DNA from: Primula veris
Taxonomy: Eukaryota > Streptophyta > Magnoliopsida > Ericales > Primulaceae
DNA: 64,000 nucleotides
Assembly: GCA_963682055.1 (NCBI GenBank)
Contig: OY821745.1
Span: forward strand, 12,159,501-12,223,500
Direction of reading: 5' to 3'
Below are positions 23,821 to 35,800 of the stretch, in pieces. Numbering within the stretch: the first letter of the stretch is position 1; each line of letters begins with the position of its first letter. The position numbers and the translations under genes are program-made. The notes beneath the pieces were generated by a model. That model did not search any database. It was not told the origin of the DNA and saw only the letters and a program-made list of their open reading frames with translations.

Positions 23821-25167
23821 ATGGTTCGTTCAAAGAAAGCTCAACCACAACTAGTCGACGAGCATGAGGATGAGATCGTGCCCACGTCCTCTCGGCAACC
23901 GCGGGTTACTCGCGCTCTGCGATCCGGCACCTTAACCGCTACCCGCTCGGGCCCCGGTGCCTCTTCCGGCTCACTCCCTCCTCCGTATCCAACTTCCATG
24001 ACCAAACGAGGTATATTGACAAACTTTACCATTGACATACCTCTATTTCGTGAACGCTTTCCGATCCTTATGCAAAATCTAAGCTTACAAAAACTCGACC
24101 ACATTCTCACCTTAAAAGAACCATTTTTCGAAGAAAATGTCTATGAGTTTTACGCTAACCTCGTAGTTGATAACGGTCAAGATGACGCACTCCGTTTGCG
24201 TTCATCGTTCAATGGCCAATCTTTTGTTTACGGTATAGACCGTTTACGAAATCTTCTACACCTCGATAACGACGAGGTGTACGAGCAAAGTCATGAACTT
24301 TGTGAAATGCTTGAGATCGATAATTTTAACGATCTCAAAGACGAGCTATTTCATCCCCTCCATCAAAACCGCTCAAACAAGGCTCATGACCTTCTTTTTA
24401 AAAATAAATTAGCCTACCATATCCTATCCCACATTGTCCTCCCTCACTCCTCAAACTTCACGGATGTTACCAACGAGTACATCTTTCTTTTAGGATGCAT
24501 CCATCGTCGAGTCAAAATTGACTTTGCGGCTCTTATATTTCTTAAAATGGATTCCCTTAAAACCAAATCTAAGAATGGGCTACCTTACGGTGCCTTGATT
24601 TCCGCAATCTTGAAGGACCTCCACCTCGCTCCCGGTGGAACTCTGTTCAAGAATAAGGAAAAACACATTTGGGACACCAGCTATCTCGCCCAAATGTCCA
24701 TCAAATTCAACACTACCGCCAAGACCATAACTTGGTCCGGTAAACGGGTGTCCGGCCCTGACTATACCCCTCTTTCCCCCGAAGAGGAAGAGTATGTCGG
24801 CCCCAAGGCCACACCGCAAGTTGCTGCTCGTGAGGATGTGCCAATATCCTCCGAGTCCCTTCCCCCATCCCACATCCCTTCCTCTTCCCGTCCCTCTCGA
24901 GGTCGAGGAAAAGCCAAGGTCGGATCTTCCGACCCTCTCCCGCGCACTGAACAATTCTATAACGCTCTCTATGTCAACCAATATCGAAATGCGCAAGTAA
25001 CTCGTCGTATGTTTCGATTCTTGAAACTGGGTCAAGAAGAACTCGACGAACTTGATCGAATAAGCGCCGAGCAAAGGGCGGAGTTCAACGGGTAATTTCC
25101 CAACCTTGCTGGTCAAAACGACGAAGACGAAGACGAAGAGGACGACGCGACCTCCCACCGCGACTAG
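23821..25167 (+). pseudogene. plant Transposase_32-type ORF, acidic C-terminus cut by a stop
   Basis: The ATG at 23821 opens 424 codons to TAA at 25093-25095. A basic, low-complexity N-terminus (residues 1-60) leads to a helical domain with EFYANLVV, FVYGIDRLRNLLHL, HILSHIVLPHSSNFTDVTNEY and IHRRVKIDFAALIF. This is the pattern of the 'putative plant transposon protein' family found in plant TEs. A Ser/Pro linker (about 320-380) and a charged tail follow. Past the TAA the frame continues FPNLAGQNDEDEDEEDD to TAG at 25165-25167, so the TAA looks like a CAA-to-TAA change. Downstream, TGATGTCAAAGGGGGAGAAA (about 25196-25215) resembles a retroelement 3' region. Its function is unknown; it may belong to a nested LTR element rather than to the MULE. 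Confidence 0.6.
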
Positions 25168-26112
25168 GCGGTTATTTTTTTTTAATGTTTTTTGATGATG
25201 TCAAAGGGGGAGAAATACCTCTCCTTTATTTTGCGTTGTATTTCCTTTAAGTTCCTTTATTTTGCGTTGTATTTCCTTTAAGTTTCATTTTCTACGAACA
25301 ACGTTGTTTTTGATGTAATAAGTAGGAAACGGTGTTACATTTACCTTTATGAAACGTTGTTTATGTTGCTTTTTAATATGTTAAATTATATGACGTTGTG
25401 AGATTGCGTTTTTATTATACTAGATGAATGCGTGGTTATAGTTGAGGTTATTAAAATTTGTGTGCATAATATATTGTTGATTGGGATATATTTGTTGTTT
25501 TTCATTTGTGGCGATTGAACATTTTTAGGCAAAACTATGGCCAATTTTTCGCTTGCATTTGTTCGTTCATTATCTTTCAAAACCTTTAAGCCTTAAAAAA
25601 ACTTCGTTTAATCGGATGTTGTGACAATTACTTCGTTTAAACGTCACTTATACCTCTCGGTTATATTTTGTGTTTAAGCAAAAAGAGCTTATAATATGTT
25701 TATAGTCAATATTTTGTCATCATCAATCAGACTTAAAATGATAGAATATTGAAATACAAAGCCAACAGTTCAAGCGGAACCTCAATCGGACTTAAAACGA
25801 ACAAGTTACAAGCTTTCGAAGTAGAACGAGAAAACCGAGAAACTGCCAGACAAAACGACCGATCGAAATGTTTCAGACGACCGATCGTAATTGCCAAAAT
25901 GACCAATCGTTTTTGGTCCAAATTGTTCCAGTGAGTTCATGATAAAAACGACCGATCGTATTTCAGAAAACGACCGATCGTTTTCTGCGAAATTCAAAAA
26001 GTGCTTTGATATCATCAAAAATAATCCTTCAAATAGCCCCAAAATTCATTGTTTGAGATCACCTCAATTCACACCCAAATTCAAGCTATTTCTATAAGAA
26101 ATTCATCAACCT
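25096..26112. other. non-coding segment with a motif-cluster copy
   Basis: It begins with a tandem repeat of TCCTTTATTTTGCGTTGTAT (about 25220-25280). A TTGTCATCATCA word near 25716 recalls retroelement 3' ends. From about 25760 to 25850 it matches, inverted, the solo-LTR flank at 27130-27260. From 25850 to 25990 it is the motif cluster almost as in the right TIR. The rest up to the solo LTR is anonymous. Confidence 0.55.
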
Positions 26113-27375
26113 TGTTGGCCCGTGTGGCTAAACCTTAGGGGGGGGGGGTGAATAAGGTTTTTGCGCTTTTTGCCTAATTAAAACTTAATGGCAACTAATA
26201 ACCCAAATTATGCAATTCTAAGCTTAAGCGTTTTAACAAGAGTTAATGAATTGCTAGGATTACTAAAAGCAAGAAAGAAAATAAGCAATAATAAATATTT
26301 GCGGAAAGTAAAAGTTAAGGGAAAGAAAATGACACCGTGATTTATAGAGGTTCGGCAAACGGCCTACGTCCTCTCCTCGGTACTACCGAGTATTTCACTA
26401 AAAATAATTTTCCCGATTTTACAAATCCTATCAAGCTCAATCGACCGATTGGCTCACCCTCTACCCGAGGTTCCTACTCTTGATACAAGTGCAAGCGAAC
26501 ACGTTTAATGAGTCAACGACTCCCCCTCAATCTATGAGTACCCAAGTGTTTAACCTAGAACTTTTAACCAACACTTTGCCTTAAAAGCTTCTACCCAAAC
26601 ACTCACTCACAAATGAGCTTATAAAACGCTCTTTACAAAATTGTTGAAATTACAACACTCTCACAATTTGATTGCTTCTAAAATAAGCTAATTTGTGATT
26701 TTGATGTTGTTTGATCTTTGTTGGAGCTTGTATCGATTTATCTTCAATTTCTCTCTTTTCGAAATATTTCACCAAAATGGTGATTTTGGGTTTTTGTATA
26801 TGAGAGAGGTTGAAGGATTGATTATGGATATGAATGGATGTTGATTGGTGACTTTGGAAAGTGAATTGGATTGGTTTATATAATCATCAAAGTCTGTTTT
26901 TCTGTATATGACCGTTGGCAGTGGTTGAGGCTTTTATCCACAGGTTTTAAGCAACTTTCCAGAATAAGCTGAAAAGCTGTTTTCGAAATCTGCAGAAAAC
27001 GATCGGTCGTTTTCTACAGTCGATCGGTCATTTTCTGAGAAACGATCGGTTGTTTTTTCGACGTCCTCACTGGAAGAATTTGGAACAAAAACGATCGGTC
27101 GTTTTTGTCCAGTCGATCGGTCGTTTCTTCAGTATTCCCGGTTTTCTCGTTAAACATCGAAAGCCCGTAACTTCTTCGTTTTAGCTCCGATTCTGGTTCC
27201 GCTTGAACCTGTGGCTTCGTTTTTCTGTACTCTATCTTTCTGGCATTCTGGAATTTACAAATTCTACTTTTGGAAAAGACAAGCATTATATCATCGAAAT
27301 AGAGAAATCGTAAAATCATTAAAAACATAATCAAAGTTATAATCAAAATCAATTATTGAACCCCATGGTTCAACA
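26113..27375. mobile_element. solo LTR, target duplication AACCT
   Basis: A 1263 bp unit runs from TGTTGGCCCGTGTGG to CATGGTTCAACA. It has TG..CA ends and TGTTG/CAACA terminal pairs, and is flanked by AACCT on both sides (26108-26112 and 27376-27380). There is no internal coding region or second LTR, so it is the product of LTR-LTR recombination. The ACCTTAGGGGGG..TGAATAAGG start resembles LTRs of Copia SIRE/Maximus-like families. It contains a GATCGGTCG motif cluster (26991-27130) also found in the surrounding MULE TIRs. Confidence 0.85.
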
Positions 27376-27616
27376 AACCTTATACTACATATTTGTCAGT
27401 GATAATAATGTTTAGTTAACACAAGTGTTTAGTTATAAAATTCTACTAATTAGCGTTGTTAATAGCTCAAACATTTTATTCCATATTTACAAAATCCAGA
27501 ATACACAGATAGAACCATAGTGTTCCAAAGTCATCCGCCTCACAAAAACTGCACTTATAAAGACAACACAAAAGGAGTTCTTCAAGACTACGAAGTTAAC
27601 ATAATAAAAAGAAAAT

Positions 27617-30059
27617 TTAACATTCCAAGTGACCCCCAGTCCCGCAACCCTTCTTCCGTCTACGCCTCTTTCGTGCGGGCTCCTCCGCCTGAGACTCTGG
27701 TGGGAGATCGTGTAACTGAGACTCCGGTGGCGGATCAGGTAACTGAGACTCCGGTGGAGGATCATGTAACTGAGACGGTGGCGGACTATCTACCTGATTT
27801 GTAAATGGTGAAGATGTATCGTCTTGTTGGTCCACAACGTGGTGTTTTCGCTTTTTCCGTTGATGTTCAATGACTGGTAATGGACCGTAACTTATACCCA
27901 TAGTGGACTGCCAACCCGCGTCATCATTTAATATGCCATACCAATCAGTGTTGTTAGGATTGTTGAGATGTACAGGAGTTGATATTTGCGATGCATGATT
28001 AGGTTGAGGACTTTGATGATGATCAAAAATAAGATTCGGACTATGTGTTGGTGTTGAAGTAGCGGATGGGTGATAAGACGGATGATGAGGCTGATGAGCA
28101 GGTCGTGGAATCTCCAACGGGTTAAAATCGATCTGTTTAAAAGTGTCACTCAAGTATTGTATTAATGGTTGAACTTGTGGAGTATTGAGCTCTTTTATGA
28201 AGTCATGACATACTTTAAGAGCAGTAGCCTGTGAAATAGACAAAAAAATGCAAATCTATTATTATTATTATTATTATTAATCACTTTTAGAACAAACTAA
28301 AAAAAACTGTAATTTCTAACCATCACTGCATTTGTAGCGGCTAGGGGTTGGAATCCTCGAGAAGGTACGGGGACGATAGGAAGTATTCGCAGTCTTGTTA
28401 TATTTCTATACCATATCATGTAAGGATCGTCAATAGGCATTTCCTGGCAGTACAGCTCGCTAGCCTGTATAGCTCTAATTCTATCTGCCCATGCTTTGAT
28501 AAACTTCTCATGCTTAACAAGCCAGTTATGATATCCCCGAAAATCAAGTTTGTGCAACTTGTCAATTTTAAAACAGTTTTCGGGCACAAACTGTCTCATG
28601 CCAAATTGGCATAAAACTCTGTCAGGATAATGATATTCCACAATGGCAAAACAAATCAATGGCACTCGAGCACGCCAAATTTCTTTTCCTGCAACGCAAT
28701 GCTCGGGTAGAACGCCAATCACCGTTTCGTATGGCTGCCACACGATTTGCAAAAAATAGAAAATTCACCGTTTAGTTTAAATATGTTTTTTTTTTCTTAA
28801 ACATGAGCCTTTTGAGACTTTGGTATTCTGAACCTCAAGAGAAAAACCACGCACCGGATAATATTAACAACAAAACACTATGAGAAAAATGAATATAGAT
28901 TAATTAAATACTCACTTGCTTCTCTTGCATCATATCAAATTGATCACGATAATGTTTCAGACTATTCTTTACCACAGGTCTAATATCAAGGGAAGCCCTA
29001 CGCCATCTGTCAAATAAATTTTCATTTCAACTCATAAATTATGAAAATAAATCACTTCAAAAATGATTAAAAAAACAGATTTTACCTGTAGGCGTAAGGA
29101 TACACAGGCAAATATGGTGTTCCTTCTGGAACGGAAGGTCTAGAAGGATAGACAGGGAGATCGAAATCTTGAGGTCGGATCTGTGTAAATCTACTCCAGG
29201 CCCATATTTGTAATAAGGCCAGTGGACCAGTAATTCCTTTCGCATTTTTTTCGCATGCTTTACACAATTCTCGATATAAATACGCCAAGATAGCGGACCC
29301 CCAACTATTTTGACCACATTCTTCAAAATTTTCAAGTAGTGCGAGGTATAATAACCTCACATATGCGCCAGACTTATCAGAAAGATATTGTCCTCCAAGA
29401 ATCAACATGATAATAACCCTCGTACGACACCGCACAAACTCATCATCAGCATCATCAGGCAACTTACCCAAAAGACCACTAAGCCAACTAATACTTATTC
29501 GGTTGCCTGATTTATCTAATACATCTCTATCTGGTAGCTCTCCAAGTAAACGATGGACCATATCTCGCCATTGGTCCACTGAACGTTTGACAATATGACA
29601 AATAACAGGCTTACCATAAACCCTCAATCCTGCAAGCACCTCTATATCTTGGAGTGTCACGGTACACTCACCTGGTGGTAAATGAAACGTGTGTGTTTCC
29701 TGTCGCCAACGTTCTACTAATGCGGTTAAAAGTGGCTAATCACACCTTACATATCCGACATGGTATAAACTATAAAAACCAGCCAAATGCAAATACCGTT
29801 GCACTCGCACATCTTCTTCTCTCTTATATAGATTGACAAAAATATCATTTCTACGACAATGCAATTTTACCTCCACCTTTTAAATAATTTAATAAACTTA
29901 ATACAATATTTTTAGTAAAAAAGAATTGGAAAAAAACAACCAAAAGAACCTTACCCCTGTGTCCCAAATGTCTTGTGATCGATGGTTTTCCTGTAAATAC
30001 AAGAAAATTTTCTCAACAGGTCCCGAGTTGGAGTTGGAAGATCCGGCGCGCGTGCCCAT
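27617..30059 (-). pseudogene. plant mobile domain (PMD) gene carried by the MULE
   Basis: Five exons can be joined with consistent phases: 29955-30059, 29086-29876, 28916-29006, 28321-28734 and 27617-28228 (670 codons). It starts MGTRAGSSNSNSGPVEKIF; then come LYLQENHRSQDIWD, a PMD core (PLLTALVERWRQETHTFHL, VTLQDIEVLAGLRVYGKPV, ILGGQYLSDKSGAYVRLLYL), a second half (HIWR-like IWRARVPLICFAIVEYHYPD) and a Pro/Gln/Ser-rich tail with a basic KRRRRKK signal. Residue 82 is TAG (29736-29738), where the family has TGG of the DWPLLTALVERW motif. This one change breaks an otherwise readable gene. PMD proteins act in silencing and genome maintenance in plants, and PMD domains also occur in TEs. The gene fires inward from the right TIR. 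Confidence 0.85.
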
Positions 30060-30231
30060 TAATAGCTATTTCTACATTTTAAAATAAAATAAAATAGAAT
30101 TAACGAAAAAACTCATCCACTGAGAATTTGGGTATCAAACTATCAATTTTACTCAAATAATACTCCAACAACACAAAAAAAAAACCTAAATAAGATGAGC
30201 TCTGTTTTTTTTTAAAATAAGATTGAAAATA

Positions 30232-30425
30232 ATTTGGAAATCGATGAGTTGCAGGGTAGTTCTTGGAATGTTAGCCCGATTCATGAAAAACCCAAGAAAT
30301 TGTCGAAAACGAAGCCCAAAACGAAACAAAAACCAATTTTTTTTTACCAGTCGAAGCACTAGAAGCGCCAATTACGATACCTTTTCCAAACCCACCTCTG
30401 AAAAAGACTCAGAGAGTGCAAACTG
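30232..30425. other. extra segment inside the right TIR, possibly captured host sequence
   Basis: This segment has no counterpart in the left TIR. It lacks the TIR palindromes and is less AT-rich than its flanks. On the minus strand it stays open with AG-like boundaries. MULEs often capture gene pieces; its origin cannot be named here. Confidence 0.35.
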
Positions 30426-30486
30426 TGTTGAAAAACATTGAAAAAGCAGAAATAGTGGAAAAAGATTGAGCCTTTACCTGTTTTGA

Positions 30487-30615
30487 AAGAGCTCTGGGAT
30501 TTGCCCTAACTATGATGAGGAATAAGATGATCTCTGGGATTTACCCTAACTATGATGGGGAATAAGATATCTCTGGGATTTTAACTATGATTGGGAGAAT
30601 AAGATGATCTAAGAG
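30487..30615. repeat. triplicated block in the right TIR
   Basis: Three copies of about 45-50 bp, each with CTCTGGGATTT, AACTATGAT and GGGGAATAAGAT-type words. The left TIR has one copy (about 20150-20200, inverted). Confidence 0.7.
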
Positions 30616-31013
30616 CTTGTTTTTTTTTTTTTTATAAAGTAAATAGGAGCTCTGGGAAGAGATGAGTTTTTTTAAATATGAATTTCACAGAATTTACTTC
30701 GTTAATTGTATTAACGAAATATTTCTGAAAAACGACCGATCGAAATGGCCAAAACGACCGATCGTTTTTGGTCCAAATTGTTCCAGTGAGTTCATGATAA
30801 AAACGACCGATCGTTTTTCAAAAAACGACCGATCGTTTTCCAAAAAACGACCGATCGTTTTCTGCGAAATTCAAAAAATAATATTTAAATATAATTTCAC
30901 AGAACTTCGTTAATTGAATTAACGAATTAGTATTTAAATATTTTTTTACCAACTTTGTCAATTCAATTGACGAAGTAGTATTTAATTTTTTAAAACTTCG
31001 TCAATTCAATTAA

Positions 31014-32888
31014 GTGTCGTGTGCTTGACGAGTCGTGTACTAAATTTTAAAAATTTATCGTTTTGACGTGTCCGTGTCGTGTCGAATACGAACTCTTACA
31101 TGTGTACATGCAATCATAGGCTTCACATTACTCAGGTGTACAGATTTCACTTTGTTAAAATATGACTTTATTCTCTCTCTTCTCTTTCATTTTCAGTGGC
31201 ATGTAGACTCGATGTATCTCGTTAATCTTTTAGGAGGTCTCGTTTGTGTCTGTCTCCTTCGTACGTTTATTTCTTTTTATTTATGTACAGATAGGGATCC
31301 ATCGTAATTCCCTTTTCTGTTAAGAATTTTGAACTTAAGCTTTTCTTATTAAAGACCAACATTTTTATTTAACAACTTTTATCGCAGTTAGATACAAAAT
31401 TAGGAATCATTTACCATAGGCTTTACGATAACATAATCATTTGGGAACTACAATGGCTACGTATGATCATTTGTCATTCGAATGGTCACGATTTTATAGT
31501 GTTTAGATTTTAGATACAAGGTTGAGCGTAAAGATTACATTGTAATAATAAAGCAAGCGAAAAAAATTAGATTGCCAACTGATTTTTAGTTTATCCAATG
31601 TATATAGTAATAATAATAATACTATTTAAAAAAAAATCCAAATTTCACCCATACAGATTCTGTTTATGAAAAGTACAGTAAATATGCTTTAACATACTCA
31701 GTACCAAACATAATGCTAGTACAAGTGGTTGCTTACCTCTCTTAGTTTTTATAAGAAGTCGAGAGTAGTATCGGTTTAGGAGGTAAGAAATTTAGTAAAT
31801 TTTAAATAAGTATTCAAATGTGAGAGATAATGTATGTACATGTACTAAAAGGGAAAACAATTAAAGATCCTTCTAATCCAAGAAAAAGAATTAAGACTTT
31901 TGTTTACACATGTACATGGTGGCAAGTCTAATGAAATCAAGACACATCATCATAGTTAAGTCATAATTTCCCCTCATTTCATATTCAACAAAACATTATG
32001 CTAATATTGTGCTGGCTGGGTCGTTCTAAGCAGAAAATTTCCGAATAAATTAAATAATTCCCCCTTAACGTTTTAAAACCTTTGAAATGTCATTTTACAG
32101 ACGAGCAATATAAATAGAGGAAAGTTTCAGTATTTATCAATGAATAACGATATTTTTTAATTTTGCCATGTATATTGATTGTGTATGAGATCACTTGACA
32201 AAATACTGCACACGAGATTAAGAGTGATAGCCTACAATGGCAGCGGAGAGCCAACAATATGGGCACAGGAGAACATATTTGGATAGTCTCCGACTCGGTT
32301 TCGTAGTATAGCAATTCAATAATAACAAAATACTAGCAGTTGCTACTTTTTTGCAGCCTATTAAAATTCCCATATAATGTATGGTGAGTTACCATAATTA
32401 TAAACTGTTGCTGAGGTTGAAATTTTAATCTCGGTTGTGGTAGAAGTAGAAGTGTAAGGTACAGTACACTGCATATATACATGGAAAACAATCATCTGTC
32501 TATAAATGCAGCTGTCAGATTATGATCTGAGACCAAAGATGACGTGAAACGAAACAGTTCCAGATTGTGTAATAATATTTATGTATGGCTGATCTCTTCT
32601 CTTATATAGAGAAGCCTGCCAAGAAGAAATACCTCGCGGCGACAAATAATAAAATTTTACATTCTTGCTATGGTTGCCTGTTACAAATGTCTACATCATC
32701 TACCACATCTTCCCTCGTATTTAACATAGCAAACATCGTGAACTCTTCATTCATAGACAACATATTCCATTCTTCATGACACAGTGCAACATTTTAGAAA
32801 AGGAATCATGTGTGTTTTGTTTCTCTAGAGACACGTAAATTATAACCTGAGACTTACCGGGGTTCAGTAAAGAATAATGAATTAGCTT
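31014..32888. other. intergenic stretch and MATE copy A 3' flank
   Basis: No gene is seen. From about 32150 the sequence is the 3' flank of MATE copy A and is matched by 55530-56798 downstream of copy B (shared words include GGCAGCGGAGAGCCAAC, TCTCGGTTGTGGTAGAA and AAATGCAGCTGTCAGATTAT). Its open frames are small and not conserved between the two copies. Confidence 0.6.
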
Positions 32889-35800
32889 CTATACAGCTTT
32901 AAGATGATGCTGCGTTGAATCTTCCGCGTAAAGTACTCCTTCAGGTGATGTAAGGCGTCGTAAAGCGATAAAGAATCGGGACTGGATAAAAAGAGAAAAG
33001 TGATTAAGAAAACTGTCAGGATATACTCTAGAGAGATTTTTGTATTGACAGTAAGAGCAACAAAGCATTTACCCATTGGAATCCGATAAGGGCACACCAG
33101 CAGCCAGACAAACCATATCCACTACTGCTTATCAGCTGAAAAAAAAATAGTTTGTGTAAAGCTCCAAATTAATAACTTGATATAACTTCAAGAATGTAGA
33201 AACTGACGCTAAAGTTACATTATTATATCCATATCTAAGTGTCTTAATTGCGGGATTCATAGTCCCGGGACTATGAATCCATAAGGATTGCAAATACACT
33301 TCTCATGGGATTACTAATACCACCTCCTTACTAGTATTCTATATACACCCATTTTGGTGTATTTGCTATCCCGAGTGACTATTACTCCCATGTCGAACTC
33401 ACCAACCAAACAAAGGATATGTGGGGTCCATGGTATTTGAAATCCAATCCCACCCTGCCAATACACCAAACAAACAAGGCCTAATAGTACAATACAAAGC
33501 ACTGAAACTATGAATTCTCATACCATCAGGAAAAGAGCACCAGCAGTGAAGCAACCACTCATTGAAAAACTTATAAATTTAAGATCCCGTCCCGCCTGTA
33601 AAAAAGAACACATTAAACATAAGAACTTATGAAAAAGAATTATATCAATGGAAGAAAACAAAGAGCTTTATGGTCAGTATCTCAATGCTGATGATAAAAG
33701 TAAGAGATCCCTAAACTACACTGCGTTACTTGTTTGTGATATGCAGATATTCAAACACATATAATCACAATTTAAGACAGCCTTGTGCTTAACGTCAGGT
33801 TTATTATAGGGAACATTACTTCCACCAAACATAGCAGTGACAGAAAAAACATACCAGCAATGTACCCTCGAGGCTGTTGACGCTCGGTGTAATACACAAT
33901 GAAAGAAAGAAAGGGATCAACACAGCTTGCATCTGTAACGACAAAAGTACATCTATGTAAAAAACAGCAATTATTATGTATTTCTAAACATAATATGTTC
34001 AAACCATTGCCCTACTTTTGGGGGTTGATCAGGGTGTAGGAAAATGCAAATAAAGGCTATAAATTTACCTCCCCTGTGACCATAGGATCAGGTGAAAAAA
34101 ATTTGGGGAACAGTAAGGGAACAAATGTGCCAATAGATCCTAAAACCAGCCCAGATAAAGCACCAATAATCAGCAGAGTTTTCAACAGAGCCCGAGCCTG
34201 AAAATTCGACATTTCTCTTAGAGCAGGATGTAAATAACCAAAATGTCGTAGAATCAACTCGAGGGAAGCTGAACATTGTCAAAAGGATTACATCTAGGTT
34301 AAACTATAAATTCCTGTATCCTTAATATTATACTGTTATATTTAGAGTTGACGAGCGAGAAAACCGGTCAACCTTTTCAAGACTTTTATTAGCTCCATAC
34401 ATTAACTCGGGCATGAATGATTGAGCAGTTTGAGAGAGAGGTTCACTCCATACAGCACACATGCTAAACAATTGAATCATGACCTGAAATAAATTAAATT
34501 ACTAACTTCAATTCGCGCCAGCTCCTACATATGTCATTGACTAATAATTGTACATGAAAATATTGTACCTGATGAGCAGCAACTGTATGTGTGCCCATTG
34601 AGGTGGCAAAATATACAATTAGAGAATAAAACGCCACCTGAACACTTAAATTAGTAAGATGGTATAACATTTCAAAGACGTAATGTCACCAATTTGAAGG
34701 GAGGGGTAAAATGGCCATCTTGTAAAGATATAAACTAGATGTTTTTTTTTTCCGCTCTTTTTTCTTTTTCTCTTACGTCTTACCCATTAGGATATGGATA
34801 TGTATCAACTCTGACACTTGTTAGTATAAACTAGATGCTAAGAGTTATGGTAATTGACCAAATCAAACCTTCGACATCATCGTCACAAACACTGGAGCAG
34901 CGATAGAGAATATTTGCAGTAATTCACTGGAAGAAGGCACAGATATAGCAAAAGGATTATACCCTTTCTTATTCAGATTGTCAATCATCATGTAACCTGC
35001 GACAACCTAAAACATATGCTATTAAGTTGCAACACGAAATAAAAATGTGAATAGAATGAGAAAAATAGTGCAACTTCCTTTATTTTTACATCTAGGTCCC
35101 GACTAGTATCAAGTATATAGAAATAGAACTATTATGGCAAAAAAAAAAATGTTTTAGCGGGGGAAGAAAAGAAAGAAGCTGGAACAAGAGATATCATTTA
35201 ATCTGTCGATTCTCATTGGTGTAGATTATTTCATTGTAAATGTGACAGCGAGAAAAATTCCACATACTTGTGCTGCCATTGTAGCCCAAGCAGCTCCAGC
35301 GATACCGTAGCCTAAATACGAGCATAGAACTACGTCACCAATTCCGTTAACAACAGTAGCAGCTGCTAAAGCTTTCAAAGGTCCCCAAGAATCTTTCATA
35401 CCAAGGCTGCATCATAAATTGACATATTATCGTACCGTATCAGTTTAGATTATTGTTAGGTCTTAGTTTCTAGGTCATAAGGACCTCACCTTATTGTCAT
35501 TGTATTGGCAAAATAAACCTTGACATTCTTTATACTTAAAATGTTTATTGAGCTAATGAGAGTTTGTCATTGAGAATGTTTATTGAGCTAATGAGAGTTT
35601 GTCATTGAGTTCTTGGACAATGTAGGTTGCTTTATAACTGAGAAGTGCGACTGAAACAAATCAGATTTTGTTGGAGCTGATTTTGCTAATATATATTTCG
35701 TTTATTTAGATCTTATTTGTTCAGATTTGATGGACATGTAATAAGGACGTGCTATAAGAAGAAAGTTACTGAAAATGATATTGCACAAAAGTCAAAGCAA

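Larger units (their letters stand above)
19740..31013. mobile_element. large MULE with transposase and PMD genes, partly nested
   Basis: Long terminal inverted repeats (left 19740-20413, right 30136-31013) enclose a MULE transposase reading inward from the left and a plant-mobile-domain gene reading inward from the right, a convergent layout like that of maize MuDR. Between them lie a Transposase_32-type ORF and a solo LTR, so other elements have inserted or been carried along. The outermost matching words are TTAATTGAATTGACGAAG on both sides. I found no 9-11 bp target duplication at these points, so the true ends may lie slightly further out or one end is eroded. All genes inside carry stops, so this copy is probably immobile by itself. 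Confidence 0.75.
30136..31013 (-). repeat. right terminal inverted repeat of the MULE
   Basis: It mirrors the left TIR: AATTAACGAAG palindromes, a motif cluster (30733-30867) with the anchor GTTCCAGTGAGTTCATGA, GAGCTCTGGGAAGAG, and ACTCAAATAATACTCCAAC at the inner end. It is longer than the left copy because of a triplicated block (about 30487-30615) and an extra segment (about 30232-30425). The position matching the left TATAAAA reads TTTAAAAA here. Confidence 0.8.
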
